From Cupriavidus neocaledonicus (GTDB lineage: Bacteria; Pseudomonadota; Gammaproteobacteria; Burkholderiales; Burkholderiaceae), in NCBI RefSeq assembly GCF_000372525.1, contig NZ_AQUR01000089.1:52077-116076 (forward strand): a stretch of DNA of 64,000 nucleotides. Reading direction: 5' to 3'. A program made the position numbers and the translations under genes. The notes below the pieces were generated by a model that searched no databases, had not been told where the DNA came from, and saw only the letters and a program-made list of their open reading frames with translations. Of the stretch, positions 27,412 to 38,495 are shown one piece after another; the first letter of the stretch is position 1, and each line of letters begins with the position of its first letter.

Positions 27412-28281
27412 ATGCGCCATCCCGATTTCCCTTCGTCCCTCGCCCTGCCGGCGGCCTGGCAGGCCACGCTGCAGCTGCGCTTTGCGCGGCGCGGCGAGCG
27501 CACCGCGCTGACCGAGCGGCGCCATCGCGGCCCGCTGCTGGTGCAGAAGCCGCTGTACCCGGAAGGCGGCATCTGCCACGCGGTGATCCTGCATCCCCCG
27601 GCCGGCGTGGCCGGCGGCGACAGCCTGGAGATCGACGTCACTGTGGAGGCCGGCGCGCATGCGGTGCTGGCCACGCCGGGTGCCACCAAGTGGTACAAGT
27701 CGCTGGGCCGCGACGCGGCCCAGCGGGTGCGGCTGGCGGTGGGCGAGGGCGCGCGGCTGGACTGGCTGCCGCAGGAGAACATCGTCTTCGACGACGCGCG
27801 CGCGCGGATTTCGACCGTGCTCGACGTCGCGCCGGGCGGCAGCGCGATCGGCTGGGACGCCGTGGTGCTCGGGCGCCAGGCATCGGGCGAGCAGTGGGCG
27901 CGCGGCGCGCTGTGGCTGGATACCCGCATCGGTGCCGGCGAGCGTGCGCTGTGGATCGAACAAGCGCAGATCGACGCGGCATCGCCGCTGCGCCATGCCG
28001 TGCCCGGGCTGGACGGGCTGAACGTGCTGGGCACGCTGTGGGCCGTCGGCGCAGGCGCCACGCAAGACCTTGCCGAAGCGCTGGCCGAGCGGCTGCCCTA
28101 TACGCCGGCGTTGCGCGCCGGCGTGACCTGCCTCGCCGCCAACGGCCAGTCGATGCTGCTGCTGCGCGTGCTGGGCCGGCACATGGAAGCGGTGCGCCAC
28201 GTCATGACCGACACCTGGCAGGCGCTGCGCATGCCGCTCCACGGCGTTGCGGCGCGGCCGCTGCGGCTGTGGGCGACGTAG
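27412..28281 (+). CDS. ureD: Urease accessory protein UreD
   Basis: This 289-aa chaperone forms the UreDFG complex on apo-urease and is thought to conduct nickel to the active site. The ATG at 27412 is preferred to the TTG at 27394, which would add six residues. Runs [21 protein letters not shown] and [11 protein letters not shown] are characteristic of the family. It is the first gene of the urease part of the locus, 38 bases before ureA. Confidence 0.93.
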   Translation: MRHPDFPSSLALPAAWQATLQLRFARRGERTALTERRHRGPLLVQKPLYPEGGICHAVILHPPAGVAGGDSLEIDVTVEAGAHAVLATPGATKWYKSLGRDAAQRVRLAVGEGARLDWLPQENIVFDDARARISTVLDVAPGGSAIGWDAVVLGRQASGEQWARGALWLDTRIGAGERALWIEQAQIDAASPLRHAVPGLDGLNVLGTLWAVGAGATQDLAEALAERLPYTPALRAGVTCLAANGQSMLLLRVLGRHMEAVRHVMTDTWQALRMPLHGVAARPLRLWAT

Positions 28282-28319
28282 CGCGTCAATACGCAACCGA
28301 ACATCAAACAGGAAGAGAG

Positions 28320-28622
28320 ATGGAACTGACGCCGCGAGAGAAAGACAAGCTGCTGATCTTCACCGCCGCGCTGCTGGCCGAGCGGCGCAAGGCCCGCGGC
28401 CTGAAGCTGAACTACCCGGAAGCGGTGGCGCTGATCACCGCCGCCATCATGGAAGGCGCGCGCGACGGCCGCACCGTGGCGGAGCTGATGCACGAAGGCA
28501 CCACGGTGCTGACGCGCGACGACGTGATGGACGGCATCGCGGAGATGATCCCCGAGATCCAGGTCGAGGCTACCTTCCCGGACGGCACCAAGCTGGTCAC
28601 CGTCCACCATCCCATTGTCTGA
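28320..28622 (+). CDS. ureA: Urease subunit gamma
   Basis: This is the 100-aa gamma subunit of urease, the nickel enzyme that hydrolyses urea to ammonia and carbamate. The N-terminus [20 protein letters not shown] and length are standard. AGGAAGAG precedes the ATG at 28320. It is separated from ureB by a nickel-transport-type gene (ureJ) rather than being directly adjacent. Confidence 0.97.
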   Translation: MELTPREKDKLLIFTAALLAERRKARGLKLNYPEAVALITAAIMEGARDGRTVAELMHEGTTVLTRDDVMDGIAEMIPEIQVEATFPDGTKLVTVHHPIV

Positions 28623-28659
28623 AACGCATCGATCACCGAACCGACAACCCGCCAATCCA

Positions 28660-29280
28660 ATGACCGCGATGACCCGTACCGCTTGCCTGCGCCTTGCCCT
28701 GGGCGCTTCCCTGACCGTAGCCGCCGGCGCCGCGCTGGCGCACCCCGGCCACGATGCCGCCACCGTCGGTGCCAGCCTGTGGGCCGGCCTGGCGCACCCG
28801 TTCACCGGCGCCGACCACCTGCTGGCAATGGCCGCGGTGGGCGCATGGAGCGCGCTGGTGGCGCGCTCCGCCGCCGACACGTTGCGCTTGCCGCTGGCTT
28901 TCGTGGGCTTGATGCTGGCGGGCGCCGCGCTCGGCCTCGCCGGCATGGCCCTGCCCGCGGTGGAGCCGATGATCGCCGCTTCGCTGCTGGTGCTCGGGCT
29001 GCTGCTGGCGCTGCGCGCCAGGCTGCCGGCGTGGGCCGGCACGCTGCTGGTGGGCGGCTTCGCCGTGTTCCACGGCTATGCGCATGGCGCGGAACTGCCC
29101 GCCAGCGCCGGCGCGTTGCCCGCGGTGCTGGCCTACGTGGGCGGGTTTGCCGCGGCCACCATGGCGCTGCACTTGCTGGGCATCGGCGCCGGCACGCTGC
29201 TGCGCCGCCGCGCCGGGTGGCTCGCGCGCGCGGCCGGAGCGGGCGTGGCGCTGTACGGCGCCGGCCTGCTGGTGGCCTGA
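28660..29280 (+). CDS. ureJ: HupE/UreJ-type nickel-associated membrane protein
   Basis: This 206-aa membrane protein of the HupE/UreJ family has a signal-like first helix and about six further hydrophobic segments. The family motif [18 protein letters not shown] near the N-terminus carries the conserved His and Asp, with a second GYAHGAELP motif later. Members are thought to move nickel or facilitate its diffusion for hydrogenase or urease. The position between ureA and ureB supports urease maturation. The ATG at 28660 is used; a second ATG three codons later is possible. Confidence 0.88.
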   Translation: MTAMTRTACLRLALGASLTVAAGAALAHPGHDAATVGASLWAGLAHPFTGADHLLAMAAVGAWSALVARSAADTLRLPLAFVGLMLAGAALGLAGMALPAVEPMIAASLLVLGLLLALRARLPAWAGTLLVGGFAVFHGYAHGAELPASAGALPAVLAYVGGFAAATMALHLLGIGAGTLLRRRAGWLARAAGAGVALYGAGLLVA

Positions 29281-29291
29281 GGAGGACCGCC

Positions 29292-29596
29292 ATGATCCCC
29301 GGTGAACTGATGCCCGCCGCTGGCGAGATCGCACTCAATGTCGGCCGCGCCACCGTCAGCGTGACGGTGGCCAATACCGGCGACCGGCCAATCCAGGTCG
29401 GCTCGCATTTCCACTTCTACGAAACCAACGCGGCGCTCGCGTTCGAGCGCGAGGCCGCGCGCGGCTTCCGCCTGAACATCGCCGCGGGCACCGCGGTGCG
29501 GTTCGAGCCCGGGCAGACCCGCACCGTGGAACTGGTGGCGCTGGCGGGCGACCGCATCGTCTACGGCTTCAACGGCAAGATCATGGGAGCGCTGTG

Positions 29597-29597
<1 letters not shown>
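29292..29597 (+). CDS. ureB: Urease subunit beta
   Basis: This 101-aa beta subunit of urease begins [16 protein letters not shown] and contains [15 protein letters not shown], both standard. The ATG at 29292 follows GAGGAGGACCGCC, a strong ribosome site. The stop overlaps the ureC start (TGATG), so alpha and beta synthesis is coupled. Confidence 0.97.
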
Positions 29598-31312
<1,715 letters not shown>

Positions 31313-31329
31313 TTGGCCGTGGAATTGCC

Positions 31330-31917
31330 ATGCTGAAGATCGATAAACACCTGACCGCCCCGCACGGCATTGCCAGCGTGCTGGTGCGCCGCGCCCCCAA
31401 GCTGGTGCTGCCGTTCGCCGACCGCAGCAAGAGCCGCCTGCGCGCGGTGCTCGACAACGGCGCCGACGCCGCGCTGTTCCTGCCGCGCGGCACCGTGCTG
31501 CGCGGCGGCGACCTGCTGGTGGCCGAAGACGGCAGTTTCATCGAGGTCCGGGCCGCCGCCGAGTCCGTGCTGGAAGTGCGCGCGCAAGACCCGCACGCGC
31601 TGATGCGCGCGGCCTACCACCTCGGCAACCGTCATACACCGGTGGAGATCGGGCGCGACTACCTGCGGCTGGAATACGACGCGGTGCTGGCCGACATGCT
31701 GCGGCGGCTGGGCGTGCAGGCGGAACGCGCCGAACTGCCGTTCGAGCCGGAAGCGGGGGCTTATGGTGGCGGGCACAAGCATGGCCACGACGCGACGTTC
31801 GCGGAGGATTATGCGGCGGCCCAGGCGGTGTTTCATGAGCATCATGGGCATGGACATGGGCATGGGCATGGCGACGTGCATCATGCTGACGATGCGGACT
31901 GCATGCATAAGCATTGA
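31330..31917 (+). CDS. ureE: Urease accessory protein UreE, His-rich nickel chaperone
   Basis: This 195-aa nickel chaperone delivers Ni to the UreDFG-urease complex. The central nickel-site motif is [11 protein letters not shown] near residues 97-107. The C-terminal 45 residues are strongly His-rich, with an alternating [15 protein letters not shown] run and a terminal CMHKH, which should bind several nickel ions and act as storage. The ATG follows the ureC stop by 17 bases. A single palindromic repeat separates it from ureF. Confidence 0.95.
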   Translation: MLKIDKHLTAPHGIASVLVRRAPKLVLPFADRSKSRLRAVLDNGADAALFLPRGTVLRGGDLLVAEDGSFIEVRAAAESVLEVRAQDPHALMRAAYHLGNRHTPVEIGRDYLRLEYDAVLADMLRRLGVQAERAELPFEPEAGAYGGGHKHGHDATFAEDYAAAQAVFHEHHGHGHGHGHGDVHHADDADCMHKH

Positions 31918-31989
31918 TTGCCAATGATGCTTAAGACATGAAGGCGCAATTGTGAGTCTGGCTGAGAACCATACCAATACCGACACCGC

Positions 31990-32021
31990 GCTCCCCTCTC
32001 CCGCAAGCGGGCGAGGGGAGC
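31990..32021. repeat. Single REP-like palindrome, copy B
   Basis: GCTCCCCTCTCCCGC-AA-GCGGGCGAGGGGAGC is an almost perfect inverted repeat (one mismatch) in the 129-base ureE-ureF spacer. It is the stem part of the repeat family without the GGTGAGGGC tail. Confidence 0.8.
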
Positions 32022-32049
32022 AAACTATCGCAATGCGAGGCGTGGTGTG

Positions 32050-32742
32050 ATGAACCACCTCCACCAACTCATCTCGCTTCTGCACCTCGCATCCCCCGCC
32101 TTGCCCATCGGCGGCTTCAGCTATTCGCAAGGTCTGGAGTCCGCGATCGAGTGCGGCAGCGTGCATGACGCCCGGACCGCCGAGCGCTGGATTCACGACA
32201 ACCTGCGGCATGTCCAGTCGCAATGCGAGGCGCCGTTGTGGCTGCTGTTGCACCGCCACTGGCGGGCCGGCGACATGGCGGCAGTGCGGACCTGGAACGA
32301 CTGGTTCCACGCCACCCGCGAGACCTCCGAGTTGCGGCTGGAGACCGAGCAGATGGGTTGGTCGCTGGCCCGGCTGATCGCGCAGATGGAGTGGGGCACG
32401 CCGGCGTTGCGCGACACGCTGGCCACGCTGTCGCCCGTGTGCCTGCCGACCGCGTTCACGGCCGCCTGCGTGGCGCTGGAGATCGGTGCGCGCGATGGCC
32501 TGGCGGCCTACTGCTTCAACTGGGCCGAGAACCAGGTGGCCGCGGCGATCAAGGCGGTGCCGCTGGGCCAGGTGGCGGGGCAGCACATGCTGCGCCGGCT
32601 GCATGGCGCCGTACTCGATACCGTCGATGAAGCCGAACGCCGCGCCGACGCCTCGCCGCCGCAGCTGTCGACGTTTTCCCCGATGCTGGGCCTGCTGTGC
32701 GCACGCCACGAAACGCAGTACTCCCGGCTGTTCCGATCCTGA
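32050..32742 (+). CDS. ureF: Urease accessory protein UreF
   Basis: This 230-aa all-helical protein forms a complex with UreD and UreG and gates GTP hydrolysis during nickel insertion. The run [21 protein letters not shown] near the N-terminus is diagnostic. The ATG at 32050 is used; a GTG directly before it is an alternative with slightly better spacing to GAGG. ureG follows 14 bases after the stop. Confidence 0.94.
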   Translation: MNHLHQLISLLHLASPALPIGGFSYSQGLESAIECGSVHDARTAERWIHDNLRHVQSQCEAPLWLLLHRHWRAGDMAAVRTWNDWFHATRETSELRLETEQMGWSLARLIAQMEWGTPALRDTLATLSPVCLPTAFTAACVALEIGARDGLAAYCFNWAENQVAAAIKAVPLGQVAGQHMLRRLHGAVLDTVDEAERRADASPPQLSTFSPMLGLLCARHETQYSRLFRS

Positions 32743-32756
32743 ACCGATACCGCACC

Positions 32757-33386
32757 ATGAATCACGCCCGTACCAAGAAGAACCCTCCGCTGCGCGTCGG
32801 CGTCGGCGGCCCCGTCGGCTCCGGCAAGACCACATTGCTGGAAATGCTGTGCAAGGCGATGCGCGACCGCTATGACCTGGTCGCGATCACCAACGACATC
32901 TACACCAAGGAAGACCAGCGCCTGCTGACGATCTCCGGCGCGCTGCCGGCCGAGCGCATCCTGGGCGTGGAGACCGGCGGCTGCCCGCACACCGCGATCC
33001 GCGAGGACGCATCGATCAATCTGGAAGCGGTGGACCGCATGCTGGCGCGCTTCCCGGATGCCGACGTGGTCTTCATCGAGTCCGGCGGTGACAACCTGGC
33101 CGCGACCTTCAGCCCAGAACTTTCTGATCTGACGATCTACGTCATCGACGTCGCCGGCGGCGAGAAAATTCCCAGGAAGGGCGGGCCGGGCATCACCAAG
33201 TCCGACCTGCTGGTGATCAACAAGACCGACCTGGCGCCGTATGTGGGCGCATCGTTGCCGGTGATGGAAAGCGATGCGCGCAAGATGCGCGGCAGCCGGC
33301 CGTTCGTGATGGGCAGCGTCAAGTCCGGCGAGGGCCTGGACGAGGTGATCCGCTTCATCGAACGGCAGGGCATGCTGGCGCTCTAG
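32757..33386 (+). CDS. ureG: Urease accessory protein UreG, GTPase
   Basis: This is the 209-aa SIMIBI-class GTPase that drives nickel insertion into urease. The P-loop GPVGSGKT spans residues 18-25, and the nickel-binding Cys-Pro-His of [13 protein letters not shown] and the guanine-specificity motif NKTD are present. The ATG at 32757 lies just after the ureF stop; the longer frame runs back into ureF. The gene ends the urease cluster and overlaps by four bases (CTAG) with the convergent regulator gene. Confidence 0.97.
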   Translation: MNHARTKKNPPLRVGVGGPVGSGKTTLLEMLCKAMRDRYDLVAITNDIYTKEDQRLLTISGALPAERILGVETGGCPHTAIREDASINLEAVDRMLARFPDADVVFIESGGDNLAATFSPELSDLTIYVIDVAGGEKIPRKGGPGITKSDLLVINKTDLAPYVGASLPVMESDARKMRGSRPFVMGSVKSGEGLDEVIRFIERQGMLAL

Positions 33387-33832
33387 CCTTCGGGGCCGGC
33401 ATCGGCATCGGGTGCCGGCCTGGGGCCGGGACTGCCATGCCCGAGTGCCGGGCGGAAGCTGCCCTTGCCCGCCAGCGCCCGCGCCACCGCGGCCACCAGG
33501 TTCAGCTCGGGCTCGCTCAGCTCGGCCATATGGTGCACCGTGGCCTCGATCGCCGCGCGCTGGCGGTTGCCGAAGGGCGCGCGCGATTGCTCGACCTGCA
33601 GCTGGCTGGCGTCGTGGCGGCTGAAGTCGAGCATCTCGGCGGTGGGCACGGCGAGGGTCTCGGCAAGCCTGCAGATGTTGGCCAGCGCGAGGTTGCGCTT
33701 GCCGCTTTCAATGCCGCTCAGGTACGAGCGCGACAGCCCGCTTTCGAGCGAAAGCGTCTCCTGGGACCAGCCTCTTTGCTTGCGTAGCCAGGCGAGATGC
33801 AATCCGAAAAGTCTGAGATTTCGAGAGGTCAT
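33383..33832 (-). CDS. XRE-family transcriptional regulator
   Basis: This 149-aa protein has an N-terminal Cro/C1-type helix-turn-helix: [20 protein letters not shown] and [16 protein letters not shown] form the usual five-helix domain within residues 9-62. The C-terminal half has no recognised domain and ends in a Pro/Gly/Ala-rich tail. The ATG at 33832 is chosen because the HTH then begins near residue 9; the longer frame reads through the intergenic region. It converges on ureG and diverges from the unknown gene at 34100, which it may regulate. Confidence 0.85.
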   Translation of the reverse strand: MTSRNLRLFGLHLAWLRKQRGWSQETLSLESGLSRSYLSGIESGKRNLALANICRLAETLAVPTAEMLDFSRHDASQLQVEQSRAPFGNRQRAAIEATVHHMAELSEPELNLVAAVARALAGKGSFRPALGHGSPGPRPAPDADAGPEG

Positions 33833-34099
33833 TGGGATCAACAAAAGTTCGGAGTGGTCTGAGGCTAAGGGTTTGACCTTGAGGCCACGACAACTTATCC
33901 TCATCCTCACTATCGGTGTCCGATCCGCAAATTGAGGGGCGCGCCAGGCCATGGCGCGGCACGATGGCATCAACCGGGCGGCCTGCATCGCAGCGCCGCG
34001 CCAGACGGGTTATTGCGCAAGACCGGGTGTCACGCCGCCACGCGTGCGCCGGCTGCGCGGACGGGCGCAGCGCGCCTGTCGCCCTGCAGGGGGATTGCC

Positions 34100-34945
34100 A
34101 TGCAGATCTTCACGCTGTTCGAGGCGCGCATGCGCGCCGTCGATGCCGACCGCCGCGCGCCGTCGGATTTCCTTCCCGGATTCCAGCCACGCCTGCTTGC
34201 CGCCGCAGCCGGTCTCGGCTGCACCTGCGACTACATCTTTCTCTGCGCCGGCGAGCGCCAGCCCGAATTTTCAGCGGATTGCCATGAATGGTGGGGTTGC
34301 CTGCGCGGTGGCCTGCGGCTGGCTTCGCCCGGCCGCGGCAGCTTGCTGGTGGGAGGGGGCGAGCTGTTCGCACCCGCGCCGGGCGTGCCGATGCAGGTGC
34401 AGGCGGTCGCCGATACCATCCTGGTGCGCGCGGTGCCGCAAGGCCAGGCCGAGGCTTCGCGCCCCGTGGCCATGCCCGCGGGCGCGTGGCAGTGCGCGCT
34501 GGGCGCCCTTGCTTCGGTCGGTGCCGGGGTCGATGCCGATGGCGTGGCCGCCCCGCCGGCGCTGGCGGAGGTGCCGGAGGCGGATGGCTGGCAGGCGCAG
34601 CCGGCTATGCGCCCGGAGTTTGTCCAGCTGGATGGCTCGGTGGATGACTGGGGCCGGCACCTGCGGGCGCGCGGATTGCGCTGGGCGCTGTGTTACCGGG
34701 GCGCGCTTGCGCTGCACTGGCATGGCGCCCGGGTGCGCAGCGGCGGTGACATGGCCTTCCTGCAGCCCGGCGCGCTCTATGCGCCGGACGCGCACGAGTC
34801 ATGCCGGCTCGACGTGCTGGTGCCGGGCGCCGGCCTGCTGTGCTGCTTCGGCGCGGGCGATGCCCCGCACGATGGCGTGGGCGCACGCGGCGGCCGGCGC
34901 GCGGACGGCCACGCCGTGGCGCGCGCCGCGCCGGCGCTCGCGTGA
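34100..34945 (+). CDS. Unrecognised protein, possibly double-cupin
   Basis: I do not recognise this 281-aa protein. The ATG at 34100 follows AGGGGGATTGCC and starts MQIFTLFEARMRAVDADRRA. No signal peptide or membrane helix is evident. Two stretches look alike: residues about 65-115 (WWGCLRGGLRLASPGRG ... GELFAPAPGVPMQ) and about 190-245 (WALCYRGALALHWHGARV ... DMAFLQPGALYAPDAHES), both beta-rich with the spacing of a cupin barrel, suggesting an internal duplication. The divergent XRE regulator next door supports this weakly, because XRE and cupin domains are often joined. The C-terminal 35 residues are low-complexity. Confidence 0.6.
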   Translation: MQIFTLFEARMRAVDADRRAPSDFLPGFQPRLLAAAAGLGCTCDYIFLCAGERQPEFSADCHEWWGCLRGGLRLASPGRGSLLVGGGELFAPAPGVPMQVQAVADTILVRAVPQGQAEASRPVAMPAGAWQCALGALASVGAGVDADGVAAPPALAEVPEADGWQAQPAMRPEFVQLDGSVDDWGRHLRARGLRWALCYRGALALHWHGARVRSGGDMAFLQPGALYAPDAHESCRLDVLVPGAGLLCCFGAGDAPHDGVGARGGRRADGHAVARAAPALA

Positions 34946-34959
34946 TGGCCGCGCGCCCT

Positions 34960-35652
34960 TCAGTGGCGCTTGTACTGCGTGGCGCCGAACAGCACTTCGC
35001 GCGCCTTGTCGTCCTGCAGCGCCTTGCGCGCGCTGGCCAGCACCTCGACGCCGCGCTTGACCGCGGGGCGCTCGGCGATCTGGTTGAACCAGCGCTTCAG
35101 GTGCGGGTAGTCGTCCAGGTCCACGCCCTGGTTCTGCCAGCTGCGCAGCCACGGAAAGGTGGCGATGTCGGCGATGGTGTACTGGTCGCCGGCCAGCCAT
35201 TCGTGCTTCGACAGCTGCGTGTCGATCACGCCGTACAGGCGCCTGGCTTCGTTGGTATAGCGGTTGACCGCGTACTCGATCTGCTCGGGCGCGTAGATGC
35301 GGAAGTGGTGCGCCTGGCCCAGCATCGGGCCCACGCCGCCCATCTGGAACATCAGCCACTGCAGCGTCTCGTACTTGCCGCGCACGTCCTCGGGCAGGAA
35401 CTTGCCGGTCTTGCCCGCCAGGTAGAGCAGGATCGCGCCCGATTCGAACAGCGAGATCGGCTTGCCGTCGGGGCCGTCCGGGTCGACGATGGCGGGAATC
35501 TTGTTGTTGGGGCTGATCTTCAGGAAGTCCGCGCCGAACTGGTCGCCGGCGCCGATGTTGATCGGATGGACCCGGTACTCCAGTCCGCACTCCTCCAGCA
35601 TGATGTGGACTTTGTGGCCATTGGGCGTGGCCCAGGTGTAGACGTCGATCAT
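34960..35652 (-). CDS. Glutathione S-transferase, YfcG/YghU (Nu class) type
   Basis: This is a 230-aa two-domain glutathione transferase. The thioredoxin-fold N-terminus MIDVYTWATPNGHKVHIMLE carries the TPNGxKV run typical of YfcG/YghU-type disulfide-bond reductases, which bind two glutathiones and lack a catalytic Cys. NKIPAIVDP (cis-Pro) and SLFESGAILLYLA (glutathione gamma-Glu contacts) are present. The ATG at 35652 has AGGAGATCCCTGC upstream; the longer frame has no such support. The exact substrate is unknown. Confidence 0.88.
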   Translation of the reverse strand: MIDVYTWATPNGHKVHIMLEECGLEYRVHPINIGAGDQFGADFLKISPNNKIPAIVDPDGPDGKPISLFESGAILLYLAGKTGKFLPEDVRGKYETLQWLMFQMGGVGPMLGQAHHFRIYAPEQIEYAVNRYTNEARRLYGVIDTQLSKHEWLAGDQYTIADIATFPWLRSWQNQGVDLDDYPHLKRWFNQIAERPAVKRGVEVLASARKALQDDKAREVLFGATQYKRH

Positions 35653-35734
35653 TGCAGGGATCTCCTGGCTGCATTCATGGGAACGGCCACATCGACCACC
35701 GACGTGGCGAACCGCGCGATTTAAGCACAGAAGA

Positions 35735-35763
35735 AAAAAACGCGCAGGCAGGCTGCGCGTTTT
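35735..35763 (-). terminator. Terminator after the ACAD11-like dehydrogenase gene
   Basis: CGCGCAG (35741-35747) pairs with CTGCGCG (35753-35759), flanked by A7 on the left and T4 on the right. Read on the minus strand this gives a strong stem followed by seven U residues, suiting the gene that ends at 35818. Confidence 0.85.
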
Positions 35764-35817
35764 CCACAATGCCGGCAGGGGCGGGCCCCGCCAGCGCTCC
35801 CGGGCAATCCAGTGCGC

Positions 35818-37080
35818 TCAGAAGCCGCGCGCCACCGGCATCTTGATGGTGTCCGGATTGACGTTCATGTGCTTGGCCAGTTCCAGCTTGGCGATGGCGT
35901 TGCGGTGCACCTCGTCCGGACCGTCGGCCAGGCGCAGCGTGCGCTGGTGCGCCCACCAGCTGGCCAGCGGGAAGTCGCTGGAAACGCCGGCGGCGCCGTG
36001 GACCTGGATGGCCCAGTCGATCACCTTCAGCGCCACGTTGGGGGCCACCACCTTGATCATGGCGATCTCGGCCTTGGCCACCTTGTTGCCGACCGTGTCC
36101 ATCATGTACGCGGCCTTCAGCGTCAGCAGGCGCGCCATCTCGATCTCGCAACGGGCTTCGGCGATGCGCTCCTGGGTCACGCCCTGGGCCGACACCGGCT
36201 TGCCGAACGCCACCCGCGACAGCGCGCGCTTGCACAGCAGTTCCAGCGCGCGCTCGGCCACGCCGATGCTGCGCATGCAGTGGTGGATGCGGCCCGGCCC
36301 GAGGCGGCCCTGCGCGATCTCGAAGCCGCGGCCTTCGCCCAGCAGGATGTTCGACGCCGGCACGCGCACGTTCTTCAGCTCGATCTCCATATGGCCGTGC
36401 GGCGCGTCGTCGTAGCCGAACACCGGCAGGAAGCGCTTGATGGTGATGCCCGGGGTATCGGCCGGCACCACGATCATCGACTGCTGCTCATGGCGGCCGG
36501 CCTCGGGATCGGTCTTGCCCATCACGATGTAGACCTTGCAGCGCGGGTCGCCGGCACCCGACGACCACCACTTGGTGCCGTTGATCACGTAGTGGTCGCC
36601 ATCGCGCTCGATGCGGCATTCGATATTGGTCGCGTCCGACGAGGCCACTGCCGGCTCGGTCATCAGGAAGGCCGAGCGGATCTCGCCGGCCAGCAGCGGC
36701 TCGAGCCACTGGTCCTTCAGTTCTTCCGACGCGTAGCGCTCCAGCGTCTCCATGTTGCCGGTGTCCGGGGCCGCGCAGTTGAACACCTCGGCCGACCAGG
36801 GCACGCGGCCCATGATCTCGCACAGCGTGGCGTATTCCAGGTTCGACAGGCCCTGCGGCGCGCGCGGCGAGCGCGGCAGGAACAGGTTCCACAGGCCGGC
36901 TTCGCGCGCCAGCGGCTTCAGTTCCTCGATCACCCTGGTTGGGATCCAGGCATTGCCGGCGCGGCGGTTGGCGTCGATCTCCTCGGCGAAGCGCTTTTCG
37001 TTCGGATAGATGTGCTGGTCGAAGAAGGCCAGCAGCTTGGCCTGCATCTCCTTGACCTTCGGGCTGTATTCGAAATCCAT
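35818..37080 (-). CDS. Acyl-CoA dehydrogenase, ACAD10/11 (LvaC-like) subfamily
   Basis: This is a 420-aa FAD enzyme of the acyl-CoA dehydrogenase superfamily. Long runs are recalled as near-identical to the dehydrogenase domain of human ACAD11: [46 protein letters not shown] and [20 protein letters not shown]. In that subfamily the enzyme acts on 4-phosphoacyl-CoA made by a linked kinase, eliminating phosphate to give a 2-enoyl-CoA; the kinase type is encoded here at 46298. The ATG at 37080 is preceded by GAGGAGACCAC. The gene is divergent from a LysR regulator. Confidence 0.9.
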   Translation of the reverse strand: MDFEYSPKVKEMQAKLLAFFDQHIYPNEKRFAEEIDANRRAGNAWIPTRVIEELKPLAREAGLWNLFLPRSPRAPQGLSNLEYATLCEIMGRVPWSAEVFNCAAPDTGNMETLERYASEELKDQWLEPLLAGEIRSAFLMTEPAVASSDATNIECRIERDGDHYVINGTKWWSSGAGDPRCKVYIVMGKTDPEAGRHEQQSMIVVPADTPGITIKRFLPVFGYDDAPHGHMEIELKNVRVPASNILLGEGRGFEIAQGRLGPGRIHHCMRSIGVAERALELLCKRALSRVAFGKPVSAQGVTQERIAEARCEIEMARLLTLKAAYMMDTVGNKVAKAEIAMIKVVAPNVALKVIDWAIQVHGAAGVSSDFPLASWWAHQRTLRLADGPDEVHRNAIAKLELAKHMNVNPDTIKMPVARGF

Positions 37081-37203
37081 GTGGTCTCCTCGCTACGGAA
37101 TCGGGGGGCGCGGGCGGCCGCCGGCGCCGGTTGGCTGGGTCTTGGGGCTCTCGGGGTGACTGCCCTTGCCGATGGAATGCACTCTATCTGAAAGCCGGTA
37201 ATT

Positions 37204-37220
37204 AGAAAAATGAATTTTCT
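37204..37220. promoter_or_regulatory. Palindrome in the ACAD-LysR intergenic region
   Basis: AGAAAAATGAATTTTCT has perfect six-base arms (AGAAAA/TTTTCT) and lies in the AT-rich middle of the 187-base divergent spacer. It could be the binding site of the adjacent LysR regulator; that is inference from position. Confidence 0.4.
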
Positions 37221-37267
37221 GGATTTGCCAGTATCAATTCCCTGCATTCCGTGCCAGAATCAACAGC

Positions 37268-38206
37268 ATGCAGCTCTCCCGCATCGACCTCAACCTTTTC
37301 GTCGTGTTCGACGCCATCTACAGCGAAGGCAGCATCACCGCGGCCGCGCGCCAGCTCAACCTGACGCAGCCCGCGGTGAGCCACGCGCTGGGACGGCTGC
37401 GCACACTGTTCGACGATCCGCTGTTCGAGCGGCGCGGGCAGGGCATGGCGCCCACGCCGCTGGCCCGTTCGCTGGCGGCCGAGGTGCGCAGCGCGCTGCA
37501 GTCGTTTGCGCGCACGCTGCAGGACACGCCGCATTTCGATCCCACCAACACCGTGCGCCGCTTCACCATCGGCATGCGCGACGCGCTCGAGTCGACGCTG
37601 CTGCCGCCGCTGATGAGCCGCGTCACGGCGATGGCGCCGCAGGTGGAGATTGCCGCGATCCGCTTCGACCGGCGCGAGATGGAATCGGAGTTGCTGGCCG
37701 GCACGCTCGATGCCGCGCTCGACATCCTGCTGCCGGTGTCGCCGGCGATCCATCATGCGCCGTTCATGGCCGACCCGATGGTGGTGCTGGCGCGGCGCGA
37801 CCATCCGCTGGTGAAGAAAGAGCTGACGCTGGAGCGTTACCTGGCGGCCGAGCACGTCCACGTGTCGTCGCGCCGCCGCGGCGCCGGACTCGAAGACCAG
37901 GCCTTGCACAGGATGGGCCTGACGCGGCGGGTGCGGCTGCGCTGCCAGCATTACGCCGCGGCGTGCCGCGTGGTCAGCTGCACCGACCTGCTGGCCACGC
38001 TGCCGCTGCGCTACGCGCGCATCGCCAACGAGCCCTATGCCAACCGGCTGCTGTCGCTGCCGTTCAAGGTACCGTCGCTGGAGCTGCACCTCTACTGGCA
38101 CGCGGGCGGCGAGAACGACGGTGCCAACCGCTGGCTGCGCGAGCAGCTGATGGCGGTGATGGCCTCGCTCGGCAGCGGCATGGCCGATGTGGCCGCGGCG
38201 GGGTGA
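37268..38206 (+). CDS. LysR-family transcriptional regulator
   Basis: This 312-aa regulator has a winged HTH at residues 4-65 (LNLFVVFDAIYSEGSITAAA, then QPAVSHALGRLRTLFDDPLF) and a C-terminal ligand-binding domain of the NodD/SyrM-like branch. It is transcribed away from the ACAD11-like gene, so it is the best candidate for controlling that gene; the effector may be an acyl-CoA or hydroxy acid. AGCATG precedes the start without a strong ribosome site. Confidence 0.9.
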   Translation: MQLSRIDLNLFVVFDAIYSEGSITAAARQLNLTQPAVSHALGRLRTLFDDPLFERRGQGMAPTPLARSLAAEVRSALQSFARTLQDTPHFDPTNTVRRFTIGMRDALESTLLPPLMSRVTAMAPQVEIAAIRFDRREMESELLAGTLDAALDILLPVSPAIHHAPFMADPMVVLARRDHPLVKKELTLERYLAAEHVHVSSRRRGAGLEDQALHRMGLTRRVRLRCQHYAAACRVVSCTDLLATLPLRYARIANEPYANRLLSLPFKVPSLELHLYWHAGGENDGANRWLREQLMAVMASLGSGMADVAAAG

Positions 38207-38495
38207 CGGCGCTCAATGCACGCCGTGGGGCCTGAATCTCGCTCAGGTGCGGCGCGCGCGGGTCACACGTAAGCAATTGTTCGCGGGCTAGACCCTCGCG
38301 GTCACGGCCCATACCATCGTGCGGTCCTTCTGCCCCCGGCAGAGCCACAATGCGCCCGTCCTGCACGGTGCCGCGATTGGTTTGTCGCGCCGGCTGTCCG
38401 CGCTCGCGGATCCCCCGGGCAGACACCTTCGCCGAACTCCACCACGACGACTCAGACCGATGCTTGGGAAACGCTTGCCTGTCGATTGCCCTTCC

